Positions 25,920 to 32,647 of a stretch of 46,046 nucleotides of DNA are shown here, piece after piece. The notes under the pieces were generated by a model. That model was not told the origin of the DNA, did no database searches, and worked only from the letters and a program-made list of their open reading frames with translations. How positions within the stretch are numbered: the first letter of the stretch is position 1; each line of letters opens with the position of its first letter. The translations under genes and the position numbers were made by a program. This DNA comes from Armatimonadetes bacterium UBA1398 (GTDB taxonomy: Bacteria; Armatimonadota; Zipacnadia; UBA1398): positions 1-46,046 of the forward strand of contig DBQI01000019.1 of assembly GCA_002305165.1 (NCBI GenBank). The letters run 5' to 3'.

Positions 25920-26210
25920 AACGCGACAAAGACAACCAACACCGTCAGCGAGAGAAGCAGGCAGGAGACGCGCTAACGGGCCAACCGACGGAACGGCGGC
26001 AACAATGAGGCTGAGCCGGACGGACAATGGCGATCGAGAGGACGCACGGACCATCTGGATGGATGACATCCCGCTGACGGCGCTGGACGCGCACACGCGG
26101 AACAGCGGCGCGCTACACCCCGGAAAAGAGGACCAAAGAGGACAGGACGGGGTCGGCCGGAGGGTCGGCCCCAAACCAGCGACGCGAGCGATGAGAGACA
26201 CACGAGGACG
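25920..26210 (+). pseudogene. Decayed inverted copy of the small-gene region 25414-25739
   Basis: Three collinear exact inverted matches identify it: 25414-25435 with 26185-26206 (22 nt), 25451-25477 with 26146-26172 (27 nt), and 25569-25584 with 26061-26076 (16 nt). In plus-strand translation the pieces LSRTDNGDREDARTIWMDDI, PLTALDAHT, DGVGRRVG and AMRDTR parallel those of the intact copy. Indels and stops break the frame, so no functional protein is expected. The copy ends next to the 3' end of the replication initiator gene. Confidence 0.82.
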
Positions 26211-26238
26211 CCAAGCAACCGTGCTGCCGACCGAGGGG

Positions 26239-27402
26239 TTACTGGTCTGTGTCATCCGCCCTCAGGAGTTGCAGGTGAGCCCCATATCGATCGGGGTTCT
26301 GGGAGCGGTCCCACTGCCAGAAGGTCAGCAGCAGACCCTGAGGCACGAAGTAGGACAGGAGACGTTCAAGACGGTGCTCGGGCATCGCGAGAGACGCCAG
26401 GCACTTCTCCACTCCCGCTCGTGAGATCGGCGCTGACTCACACGCCGCACGAGCCCGAGTCTCGGTCTCCTCGAACACCCGCCACACATCGGGATGGCTC
26501 TCACGCAACAGCGTGACCGTCTCGCTCACGTACGTCAGATACGCCGCCCGGTGCATGCGCTCATGGACCGCGCGGGCGTGCTGGGCTGCTCTCTCCTGCG
26601 CCGCGCGCTCACGCTGCTCTGACGCCTCTTGTGCCCGGCGGTAGCCAACCGGAGGACCATAGCCGCCTTCGATGGCGCACCGAAGCCATGCGCCCGGACT
26701 CCCACGCAGCTCCGCCAGCTTGAAGGGCAGATACGCGAGCTGCCGAGCGCACTCTTCCGGCTTCAGCCGCGCCAGACGAACCGCGTCGTCCCGGTTCATG
26801 TCGTGCGCAAGAAGCGCCGACACGAGTTCCGAAGAAGGGCCAGCAGCAGCCTGTGCTGCTGTTTCTTGGTCTGTCTCTTGATCTGTCTCTTGTGTCTCCG
26901 ATTCTGGGAGTACCCCTACTCCTACAGTCGGAGGACCCCCCTCCCGCCATGGGAGGACGTCCTTCGATTCTGGGAGTACCCCCTCCCCCACCGCGGCCGG
27001 CACACACGTCAGGCGCTGAGACGGTGTTCGAGTCTCCTCCGATGGGGGCTCGCAATCCAGGTTCAGGCTGTAGCTCGTCTGGTCGTGCTCCCCCGTCCCC
27101 TCGTCGCGGTTCTGCCGACGAACCAGCAGGCCGCGCTCCTCCAGGCCCTTCGCCGCTCGCGCGATGCTCGACACCGACAGCCCCGTGCCCAGGTCGAGTA
27201 CGCTCCCGTCCCGGCGGCGGATGCCCCGCGCGATCTGCTGCAGGCTGATCCGGTCGCTGCTCTTCCCGAACCCGTACGTCCGGCGAGCCACGTACAGCAG
27301 CACCTTCAGCTCCGCTCCGGTGAGCTGCGACATCCAGCGATCGAGGATCACATCGGGGATCTGGGTGCTGTTCGGAATGAGGCTGCGGGCCATACGCTTC
27401 AA
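26239..27402 (-). CDS. Winged-helix replication initiator (phage-O/RepA-like)
   Basis: 387 residues from TTG at 27402, or 384 from ATG at 27393. The N-terminus reads IPDVILDRWMSQLTGAELKV then LLYVARRTYGFGKSSDRISL and QQIARGIRR, the pattern of phage replication protein O and plasmid RepA-type winged helices. LSVSSIARAAKGLEERGLLV follows as the recognition-helix region. The middle is low in complexity, with two near-repeats of VLPES (EGVLPESKDVLPW; VGVLPESETQETD) and a TDQETDQET run. The C-terminal half is helical and Arg/Glu-rich. It should bind the origin and load the helicase encoded upstream. Its 5' 790 nt overlap the nominal 3' end of the primase frame, and this gene is the protein-like one of the two. 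Confidence 0.85.
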   Translation of the reverse strand: MKRMARSLIPNSTQIPDVILDRWMSQLTGAELKVLLYVARRTYGFGKSSDRISLQQIARGIRRRDGSVLDLGTGLSVSSIARAAKGLEERGLLVRRQNRDEGTGEHDQTSYSLNLDCEPPSEETRTPSQRLTCVPAAVGEGVLPESKDVLPWREGGPPTVGVGVLPESETQETDQETDQETAAQAAAGPSSELVSALLAHDMNRDDAVRLARLKPEECARQLAYLPFKLAELRGSPGAWLRCAIEGGYGPPVGYRRAQEASEQRERAAQERAAQHARAVHERMHRAAYLTYVSETVTLLRESHPDVWRVFEETETRARAACESAPISRAGVEKCLASLAMPEHRLERLLSYFVPQGLLLTFWQWDRSQNPDRYGAHLQLLRADDTDQ

Positions 27403-30400
27403 GCTCCGAAGTTCGGGGGCTCATCACTCCACTTGCGATGCCGAAATGGGGGCGAAGGATTCGAGTTCTTGCGGCCGGCAAGCAGCCCGGTCCCCCGCCC
27501 GATGGATGGCCCACACCCCGAACATCGCACACCTCGCCACCCGATCGCAAGACCCAAACAGACTTCCCCCGGCGGTCCCCAGCGCACTCCCCTACCCTCT
27601 CCCGAGGATGCCGTTCCCGACGGCTCCGAGGGCGTGCTCGGAGCGGCCGTTCAGGCCGCTCTGAGCACGCTCCGACCTGCTCTATCGCTTCAGGGTCCTC
27701 CGTGGAGTGGGCTCCGAACGCCGGAGCCGCGAGACGCTCATCCAGAGCGGCGATGGCGGGCTCCCCGGCGTTCATGCCGGCGCCGATGCCGGCGGACGGT
27801 CCCAAGGAATCCTTATGCAGTCCGTCAGCATCACCCTCGGATGAACTGACGGCTACCTCCTGTGCTTGCGTCCGGCGCCGATGCTCCGCAAGTGCCGGAC
27901 CAGCACGGTGAGTCGAGCACCGAGCCGCCTCACACAGCTCGCGCTGCGAAGGAAGCCGGTCGTGCTCCGACTCGAACTCGGCGATGGCCCGAGCGATGCG
28001 CTCGGCCGCCTCCTGGCGCAGCGCGACGTTGCGGGCCACCAGCGCGTCGTGACGCTTCTCCGAGGGCAACCACCCGAGGAACTCCTGCGCCGACAGAAGG
28101 CGGTCGACTTGGAGTCCGGGAACGGGGTCCCTGCTCTCGATGATGACCCGAACCGGACGGTCCTGCCGACACGCCCGCGCTCTGCCGATCGCCTGCCGAA
28201 CGTCCGCTCCCCAGCGCCATGAGACCCAAGCCGCTACGTCCGGATCCGTCTCCTCGCCCGCCCCGGGCTTGCGGCCCTCGAACTCGGTGCCGGCGTAGGG
28301 GACGTAAGTGGCCGGGTCGCCGTCCGGAGGACGGCCGAACCGCCACATCTCGACATAGGCGCGGGCCTCGTCAACAGGCGGGCTGAAACGGTCCTCGACG
28401 ATGACCGCCTCCGCCCCCTGGAAGTCGTTCACCGCCCGGTGGTGTCTACCCCACCAGCCTACCTGCAGGCGCTCTGCCTGCTCTGTCTCGTCGGCCTCCG
28501 CGATGTGCTTCCGAGTCAGCACGGCCACCGTGCCGGTCGTCTCGGACAAGACGCGCTCTCGCACCGCGAGGCGCGCTCCGTCCGACTGCCGCAGAGCGTT
28601 GGTGAACTGAGTCACGTGGAGCTGTTCCGGCACCTCTATGGAGTGGCGGACAAGGCCTGGGAATACGCGGACAAGCGTAGCGAAGTCCGGCGTCGCATCC
28701 AGGACGAGGACGCACCGAGAGCGGAGCGTCTCTATGAGGTCGCTGTTCGGCCGGTAGGCGAGGAGCCGCGCCCCACCCTCGCCCGACTCAAGCCAGAGTC
28801 GGGTGTCTTCGCGGTCCTTCCCGTCGATCTCGTCGGCGATCAGCTCGATGAGGTCGCGCAGAGCGCGAACGGGGACCTCGGCCCGAAGCTGGGTTCGTCC
28901 CTGGCTGTCGAGACTCCACGGACTCTCGAACTCGTAGCGGCCTCCCTTGGGCCTCCGAGCCCGCATGAGTCTGCCGACGATGGAGCAGAGGTCCAGCCCG
29001 AGCGAGCGAGCCGCGGCGGTGAGGAGCGGCAACGCGCGCGCGCGGCCGCGTGCTGCTGCTGCCCCCGAGCTGGTGAGCGCCGTCCGGAGGACGCGAACGA
29101 GGTCGGGATGGTCGCCCGAGCACTCCCCCACCCCACCCATCGCCGAGAGCCACGCCGAGCATGTCGAGGCGGTCAACTCCAGCACCTCGTAGAGGCTCGG
29201 CAGAACGTCCTCGTCCGAGACCACCAGGTCGAAGGACGAGAGGTCGCGGCCGTTCGTGAGGAGCGCCGGCTTCGTCGCGATCACCACCCGTGCTTCGCGA
29301 GCGGCATCACGCTGAGCCAGATACGCGCACTCGGCCGCGAACGGGCAGGACGAGCATAGGTCCTGCTCAGGGCTGTGACGACGCTCACCGAGCAGTCGGA
29401 CCCGAGCGAAGTCCCTGCAGTTCTCTGCGTCACGACCCCGCAGCAGAACGGCGTCGCCAGGCTCCGCGTGAGCGAAGGCGAGCGCGATCTCCTCCGCCTT
29501 GGCCGTGGTATCCACCAGAAAAGCCACACGCACGGGCATCTTGTGGCCCTGCCGGTTCACGCTTGGCCAAGGGCCGAAGCGAAGCCTCCTGGCGAGGGTG
29601 TCGGCGACGGTGGAGGTCTTGCCGACACCGAGCCCCGCTTCGAGGATGTGGGCTGCGTGGGGAGTGGTGTTGAGGAGCGTGGAGGTGAGGTCGGCGATCA
29701 CCGCAGCGGAGCCGACGAGCCCTGCTTCGCTCGTTGCTTCGGAGCGTGTTTCTGTGTTTGTGTCTTTCCGTGTTTCTGTGGTTCTGCGGATGCGCGGTTC
29801 CGGCTCGCCGGAGAAGCGCGCGAACGGGGTGCGATGCACCGTAGCGCCAGCGAGGAGGGCGTCGTCGACGCCCTTACCGAGCGCGGGGTCCCACGTCGCC
29901 ACCTCGACCGTGTAGCCCGCTTCCGTGAGGCGGTGCCCGATGGAGACTAGAGCCTTCCGGACATGGGGGTTCGAGGCGAAGTCCGCGTCGAAGGCGAGGA
30001 CGAGCCGTAGCTCATCCGACCAGCCGACTGCCTGGAGTTCGTCGACGACTCGCCTCCCCTGCCCCGAGTGGACGCCGGCTACAGCGAGGAAGCGGTGGCC
30101 GGAGAGGTGCGCCGCCACATCGGCCTTCAGGGCCCCCTCCGTGATCCACAGTCCGCCGCTGCGGTCGCCGGCGAGCGTCCAGTGGAGCGGAGAGCCGCTG
30201 CCCGTGCCGCCTCGCTTCCCTCCGGATGACAGCCAGCGGTACTTGCCGCCACTTCCCGCCTCGTCACAGCGGATCTGCGCGCCGCGGATGCGAGCCTGCT
30301 CATCGCGCACAGGGATGACCAGCCCTGGCGCGCCGGCCACAGCGCGGTAGTCACCATGGCGGTTCGAGTTCACGTACAGACCAGGAATGCCTCGTGCGTC

Positions 30401-30889
30401 GGAGCGGAGAGCCAGATCGCGAGCTGCTTCTGCACGATGGCCCCGAGGCAACGTGGCGTAGCCGCCGTCGGCGATCGCGGCCGCGGCGAGTCCGCGTTGA
30501 ACCAGGGCCTCCCGATGGCGTTGGGAGAGTTGGAGGGTGGAGTGCGCGAGCAGGGCCGATAGGCCGCGATGAAGGGGCTCGGGTGGCGCGAGCTGCTGTT
30601 CGCGGCTGTCAGGCAGCGCGATGGGCTCTTCGCGCCGAAGCCTCCCCTCCCCCACACCGTGCCACCAGCCACCTGACCGTCCAGGCGACGATGACTCCAC
30701 GCGCATGCACAGGACGCGCTCGGGAAACGAGAGACACCAGTCCCCTTGACCGCATACTGGGCACGGCGATCGCCGCGAGACGCGCGCGGCGCGAAGGGGA
30801 ACGAGTGGTCCACCTGGGGACGGTGGGCCGGTGCTGTGGAACTCGGCTGCCAGGGACAAAGCGATACCCCTCCACCGGCTGAGGGGCAT
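26609..30889 (-). CDS. Plasmid primase-helicase (Toprim/DUF3854-like plus P-loop helicase)
   Basis: ATG at 30889; a GTG lies three codons upstream. Residue positions count from that GTG. A zinc ribbon (Cys 46, 49, 55, 64) is followed by a Toprim-like core (LWITEGALKADVAAHL at 250-265; LAFDADFASN at 301-310). The helicase part has Walker A LEAGLGVGKTST at 419-430, Walker B VVSDED at 559-564, and QAIGRARACRQ as an arginine-finger motif near 900. A four-cysteine cluster (494, 515, 518, 524) sits inside the helicase, as in iron-sulfur helicases. Convincing protein sequence ends near 27650. Beyond that this frame is an Arg/Gly/Pro-rich shadow of the initiator gene, and another frame stops at 27399 exactly where the initiator starts. 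The true C-terminus is therefore uncertain and a frameshift near 27650 is possible. Confidence 0.82.
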   Translation of the reverse strand: MPLSRWRGIALSLAAEFHSTGPPSPGGPLVPLRAARVSRRSPCPVCGQGDWCLSFPERVLCMRVESSSPGRSGGWWHGVGEGRLRREEPIALPDSREQQLAPPEPLHRGLSALLAHSTLQLSQRHREALVQRGLAAAAIADGGYATLPRGHRAEAARDLALRSDARGIPGLYVNSNRHGDYRAVAGAPGLVIPVRDEQARIRGAQIRCDEAGSGGKYRWLSSGGKRGGTGSGSPLHWTLAGDRSGGLWITEGALKADVAAHLSGHRFLAVAGVHSGQGRRVVDELQAVGWSDELRLVLAFDADFASNPHVRKALVSIGHRLTEAGYTVEVATWDPALGKGVDDALLAGATVHRTPFARFSGEPEPRIRRTTETRKDTNTETRSEATSEAGLVGSAAVIADLTSTLLNTTPHAAHILEAGLGVGKTSTVADTLARRLRFGPWPSVNRQGHKMPVRVAFLVDTTAKAEEIALAFAHAEPGDAVLLRGRDAENCRDFARVRLLGERRHSPEQDLCSSCPFAAECAYLAQRDAAREARVVIATKPALLTNGRDLSSFDLVVSDEDVLPSLYEVLELTASTCSAWLSAMGGVGECSGDHPDLVRVLRTALTSSGAAAARGRARALPLLTAAARSLGLDLCSIVGRLMRARRPKGGRYEFESPWSLDSQGRTQLRAEVPVRALRDLIELIADEIDGKDREDTRLWLESGEGGARLLAYRPNSDLIETLRSRCVLVLDATPDFATLVRVFPGLVRHSIEVPEQLHVTQFTNALRQSDGARLAVRERVLSETTGTVAVLTRKHIAEADETEQAERLQVGWWGRHHRAVNDFQGAEAVIVEDRFSPPVDEARAYVEMWRFGRPPDGDPATYVPYAGTEFEGRKPGAGEETDPDVAAWVSWRWGADVRQAIGRARACRQDRPVRVIIESRDPVPGLQVDRLLSAQEFLGWLPSEKRHDALVARNVALRQEAAERIARAIAEFESEHDRLPSQRELCEAARCSTHRAGPALAEHRRRTQAQEVAVSSSEGDADGLHKDSLGPSAGIGAGMNAGEPAIAALDERLAAPAFGAHSTEDPEAIEQVGACSERPERPLRARPRSRRERHPRERVGECAGDRRGKSVWVLRSGGEVCDVRGVGHPSGGGPGCLPAARTRILRPHFGIASGVMSPRTSELEAYGPQPHSEQHPDPRCDPRSLDVAAHRSGAEGAAVRGSPDVRVREEQRPDQPAADRAGHPPPGRERTRPGHGAVGVEHRASGEGPGGARPAGSSAEPRRGDGGARPDELQPEPGLRAPIGGDSNTVSAPDVCAGRGGGGGTPRIEGRPPMAGGGSSDCRSRGTPRIGDTRDRSRDRPRNSSTGCCWPFFGTRVGASCARHEPGRRGSSGAAEAGRVRSAARVSALQAGGAAWESGRMASVRHRRRLWSSGWLPPGTRGVRAA
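27632..27670. repeat. 17-bp inverted repeat within the primase 3' region
   Basis: GCGTGCTCGGAGCGGCC (27632-27648) and GGCCGCTCTGAGCACGC (27654-27670) pair over 17 bp with a single mismatch that becomes G-U in RNA, closing a 5-nt loop. It lies where the primase frame stops looking like protein, upstream of the initiator gene. It could be a terminator without T-tract, a frameshift-stimulating hairpin or an origin dyad. Confidence 0.7.
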
Positions 30890-30906
30890 TGACGCCACAC
30901 ACTTGC

Positions 30907-31034
30907 CTTGCTACCATAAGCAAGACAAAGCACAGGGGCTCACATGCCCCGCCGGGTATGATGAGCCGCCGCCATCCTCGCCAAAGGTTTAGGGCGGCTC
31001 TCTGCTTTTCTGTGTAGCCCTCGCCTACGAGGGC
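30907..31034. other. Structured leader with four successive small hairpins
   Basis: Between the helix-turn-helix gene (ends 31078) and the primase start (30889) are four dyads: CTTGC/GCAAG (30907-30924), GGGGC/GCCCC (30935-30950), GAGCCGCC/GGCGGCTC (30963-31000) and GCCCTCG/CGAGGGC (31017-31034). The third is followed on the plus strand by a T-rich TCTGCTTTTC. The density is unusual for 130 bp. It may be a primase leader with attenuator, or an origin or priming structure. Confidence 0.45.
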
Positions 31035-31077
31035 CCCGAGACTACACTCCTCCTACAGCGAAGCTTCACTGCCCCGC

Positions 31078-31545
31078 TCATGTCGTAGCGGACACGCCCT
31101 GCACGGCACGGCCGCGCTTGCGGCGTGGCGTCACCGTTGGGGCTGGGGGTCTTCTCACAAGCAGTGCACGCGGGCTGGCTTTGGGGAGCGCGAACCCTTG
31201 GCCACCCGTGAGCCGGGCAATCTCGGGCGCGATAGCGTCGAGCGTCGCCTCAGCCTCGGCTCGAAGGCGTCTCTGAGCAACGGTCACGCGCTGCTGCCGG
31301 GCCTCGTCGGCCTCTGTCAGGGCGATGGTACGCCGAGCAGCCAGCGCCTGGCGGAAGAGGCACTGCTTCTTGAGTTCAGCCTCGATGGTGCCCGGCTCAG
31401 GGAGGGACTCGATGGCTTCGTTGCGCCACCGCTCCACGGTCCGGCGATGGGCTCCTACCAGCAGCGCCGTCGCCGAGACGGTCTCTCCAAGCGTTAGCCA
31501 CTGAAGGGCCTGCTCGCGGGTCTCGGCTGGGTAGAGCTTCGGCAT
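31078..31545 (-). CDS. Helix-turn-helix protein (homeodomain-like), function unknown
   Basis: 155 residues, ATG at 31545 with AAGGAGCG upstream. The N-terminal 45 residues (YPAETREQALQWLTLGETVS then ATALLVGAHRRTVERWRNEA) form a homeodomain-like helix-turn-helix seen in transposase N-termini and small plasmid regulators. The rest is a long basic helix (RRLRAEAEATLDAIAPEIAR) and a Pro/Arg-rich tail. No transposase catalytic domain is present, and it has its own strong promoter, so it is more likely a DNA-binding regulator than a broken transposase. Possible role in copy control of the primase downstream is inference. Confidence 0.68.
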   Translation of the reverse strand: MPKLYPAETREQALQWLTLGETVSATALLVGAHRRTVERWRNEAIESLPEPGTIEAELKKQCLFRQALAARRTIALTEADEARQQRVTVAQRRLRAEAEATLDAIAPEIARLTGGQGFALPKASPRALLVRRPPAPTVTPRRKRGRAVQGVSATT

Positions 31546-31575
31546 GGGGCGCTCCTTAAGAATCCAACTTGGCAG

Positions 31576-31604
31576 ATTCTACAAGGAGCCCGTCGAGGTG
31601 TCTA
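31576..31604 (-). promoter_or_regulatory. Strong promoter of the helix-turn-helix gene with overlapping dyad
   Basis: On the minus strand TAGACA (31599-31604) and TAGAAT (31576-31581) are 17 nt apart, each matching the sigma70 consensus at five of six positions. AGAATC and GATTCT form an inverted pair that overlaps the -10 box and its downstream side. This is a plausible autoregulatory operator. Confidence 0.65.
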
Positions 31605-31660
31605 GCTAGGTTCAAGCGCCAAAACCTGCAGGAAGCTCACCCTGAGCGGAGGCACGACGG

Positions 31661-31924
31661 TCAGCTCGCCGTCTCGTCACCGAAGTGCTGCTCAAGGAGC
31701 GCCCGAATCTCGTCAGCCATCTTGGTGCCGCGGAGCGCGCACTTGCTCTTGATGAGGGCATGGAGGGGCGCTGGCACGTCGATGGTGAGGCGCTTGAGGG
31801 GCACAGCATCTCGTTCCTCTGGTGCTGCCTCCGTGCTGGCCTGCGCACCGGCACCGACCCATTCGTCGGCGGAAGAGGGGCGCTGGCTGGCGGGCTTGGC
31901 CGGGAATGTGACCTTCTTCGTCAT
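31661..31924 (-). CDS. ParG-like ribbon-helix-helix partition protein
   Basis: 87 residues. A mobile, polar N-terminus of about 40 residues precedes LKRLTIDVPAPLHALIKSKC and ALRGTKMADEIRALLEQHFG, a clear ribbon-helix-helix. The start overlaps the ParA stop as ATGA. Size, fold and arrangement match ParG of ParF-ParG systems: centromere binding, repression of the par promoter and stimulation of ParF ATPase through the flexible N-terminus. An arginine finger cannot be placed with certainty. Confidence 0.85.
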   Translation of the reverse strand: MTKKVTFPAKPASQRPSSADEWVGAGAQASTEAAPEERDAVPLKRLTIDVPAPLHALIKSKCALRGTKMADEIRALLEQHFGDETAS

Positions 31925-32550
31925 GGCTGCAACTCCAGAAGCTCGTCTACGAGGGACTGTATCTCCCTGCTGGCCAGGCTGTCGGGCTCCATCTCCAGCA
32001 CAGTCTGTCCCTGCGCGGCGCTCTCGGCGAACGCAACTCGCTGGCAGATGTGTGAGTGGAGAACGGGCAGGGGATGCTCGGAAAGGGCTTCGGTGACATC
32101 CCTACCGATCGCCGTCTTTACGATTTTGCGATTGATCGCAAAAGCGGAGACGAGAGAGGGCTTGAACGCGGCCGCTTCCGAGAGGAGGTCCACAACCTCC
32201 TTGACGCCCCAGACATCGTAGGGGGATGGCTGCACGGGTACAAGGACCACGTCGCTTGCCATGATGGCGGAACGCGTCACGTCGTAGACCCTCGGGGGGC
32301 CGTCGATGACCACGTAGGCATAGTCCCCGGAAAGACCCGGTAGGTCTCTGTGCAGGGTAGGCTTGGGCATCCCCACAACAGGAAAGAGGGGGTCTCCCTG
32401 GCGGCTGGCAGCCCAGTCGAGGGCACTCCCCTGCTGGTCGGCGTCCACGAGCAGAACCCGATGCCCTCGACCGGCCAGTCCTGCGGCGATGTGTATGGCG
32501 AGCGTGGTCTTGCCGACGCCGCCCTTCTGGTTGAGCAATGCGATGATCAT
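31921..32550 (-). CDS. ParA/ParF-like partition ATPase
   Basis: 209 residues from ATG at 32550. Deviant Walker A IIALLNQKGGVGKTTLAIHI is at 2-21, followed by VLLVDADQQGSALDWA (A') and YAYVVIDGPPRVYDVT (B). It lacks the N-terminal helix-turn-helix of type Ia ParA, so it is the short type Ib (ParF) form, consistent with the ParG-like partner downstream. It moves plasmid copies apart by ATP-driven patterning on the nucleoid. It has a good promoter at 32601-32629. Confidence 0.94.
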   Translation of the reverse strand: MIIALLNQKGGVGKTTLAIHIAAGLAGRGHRVLLVDADQQGSALDWAASRQGDPLFPVVGMPKPTLHRDLPGLSGDYAYVVIDGPPRVYDVTRSAIMASDVVLVPVQPSPYDVWGVKEVVDLLSEAAAFKPSLVSAFAINRKIVKTAIGRDVTEALSEHPLPVLHSHICQRVAFAESAAQGQTVLEMEPDSLASREIQSLVDELLELQP

Positions 32551-32600
32551 GCCGTATTCCCTGAAAAGCACTTTTACGACGAAGCGTATCTACAGATTTC

Positions 32601-32629
32601 AGCATAGACCAGCAACGCCGCGCTGTCAA
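32601..32629 (-). promoter_or_regulatory. parA promoter
   Basis: On the minus strand a perfect TTGACA (32624-32629) and TATGCT (32601-32606) have a 17-nt spacer. Downstream are AAAAG-ca-CTTTT (about 32564-32575) and TACGACGAA (32575-32583). The latter motif also occurs before the DUF499 gene (35969-35977), suggesting shared regulation, possibly by the ParG-like protein. Confidence 0.7.
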
Positions 32630-32647
32630 CACGCCAAGTCGCGCGCG

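Noticed and set aside
26609..27390. Long C-terminal extension of the primase frame
   Set aside because: It is Arg/Gly/Pro-rich and overlaps the clearly protein-like replication initiator on the same strand in another frame; treated as a shadow.
28439..29359. 306-codon plus-strand frame inside the primase gene
   Set aside because: Antisense shadow of the primase-helicase; no start signal and no domain-like sequence.
29740..29800. TG-rich simple-sequence stretch resembling a repeat array
   Set aside because: It encodes a Thr/Glu/Arg-rich linker in the primase-helicase and has no regular repeat unit; not a CRISPR or iteron array.
31078..31545. IS-element transposase fragment
   Set aside because: The helix-turn-helix is transposase-like, but there is no catalytic domain, no terminal inverted repeats and it has its own strong promoter.
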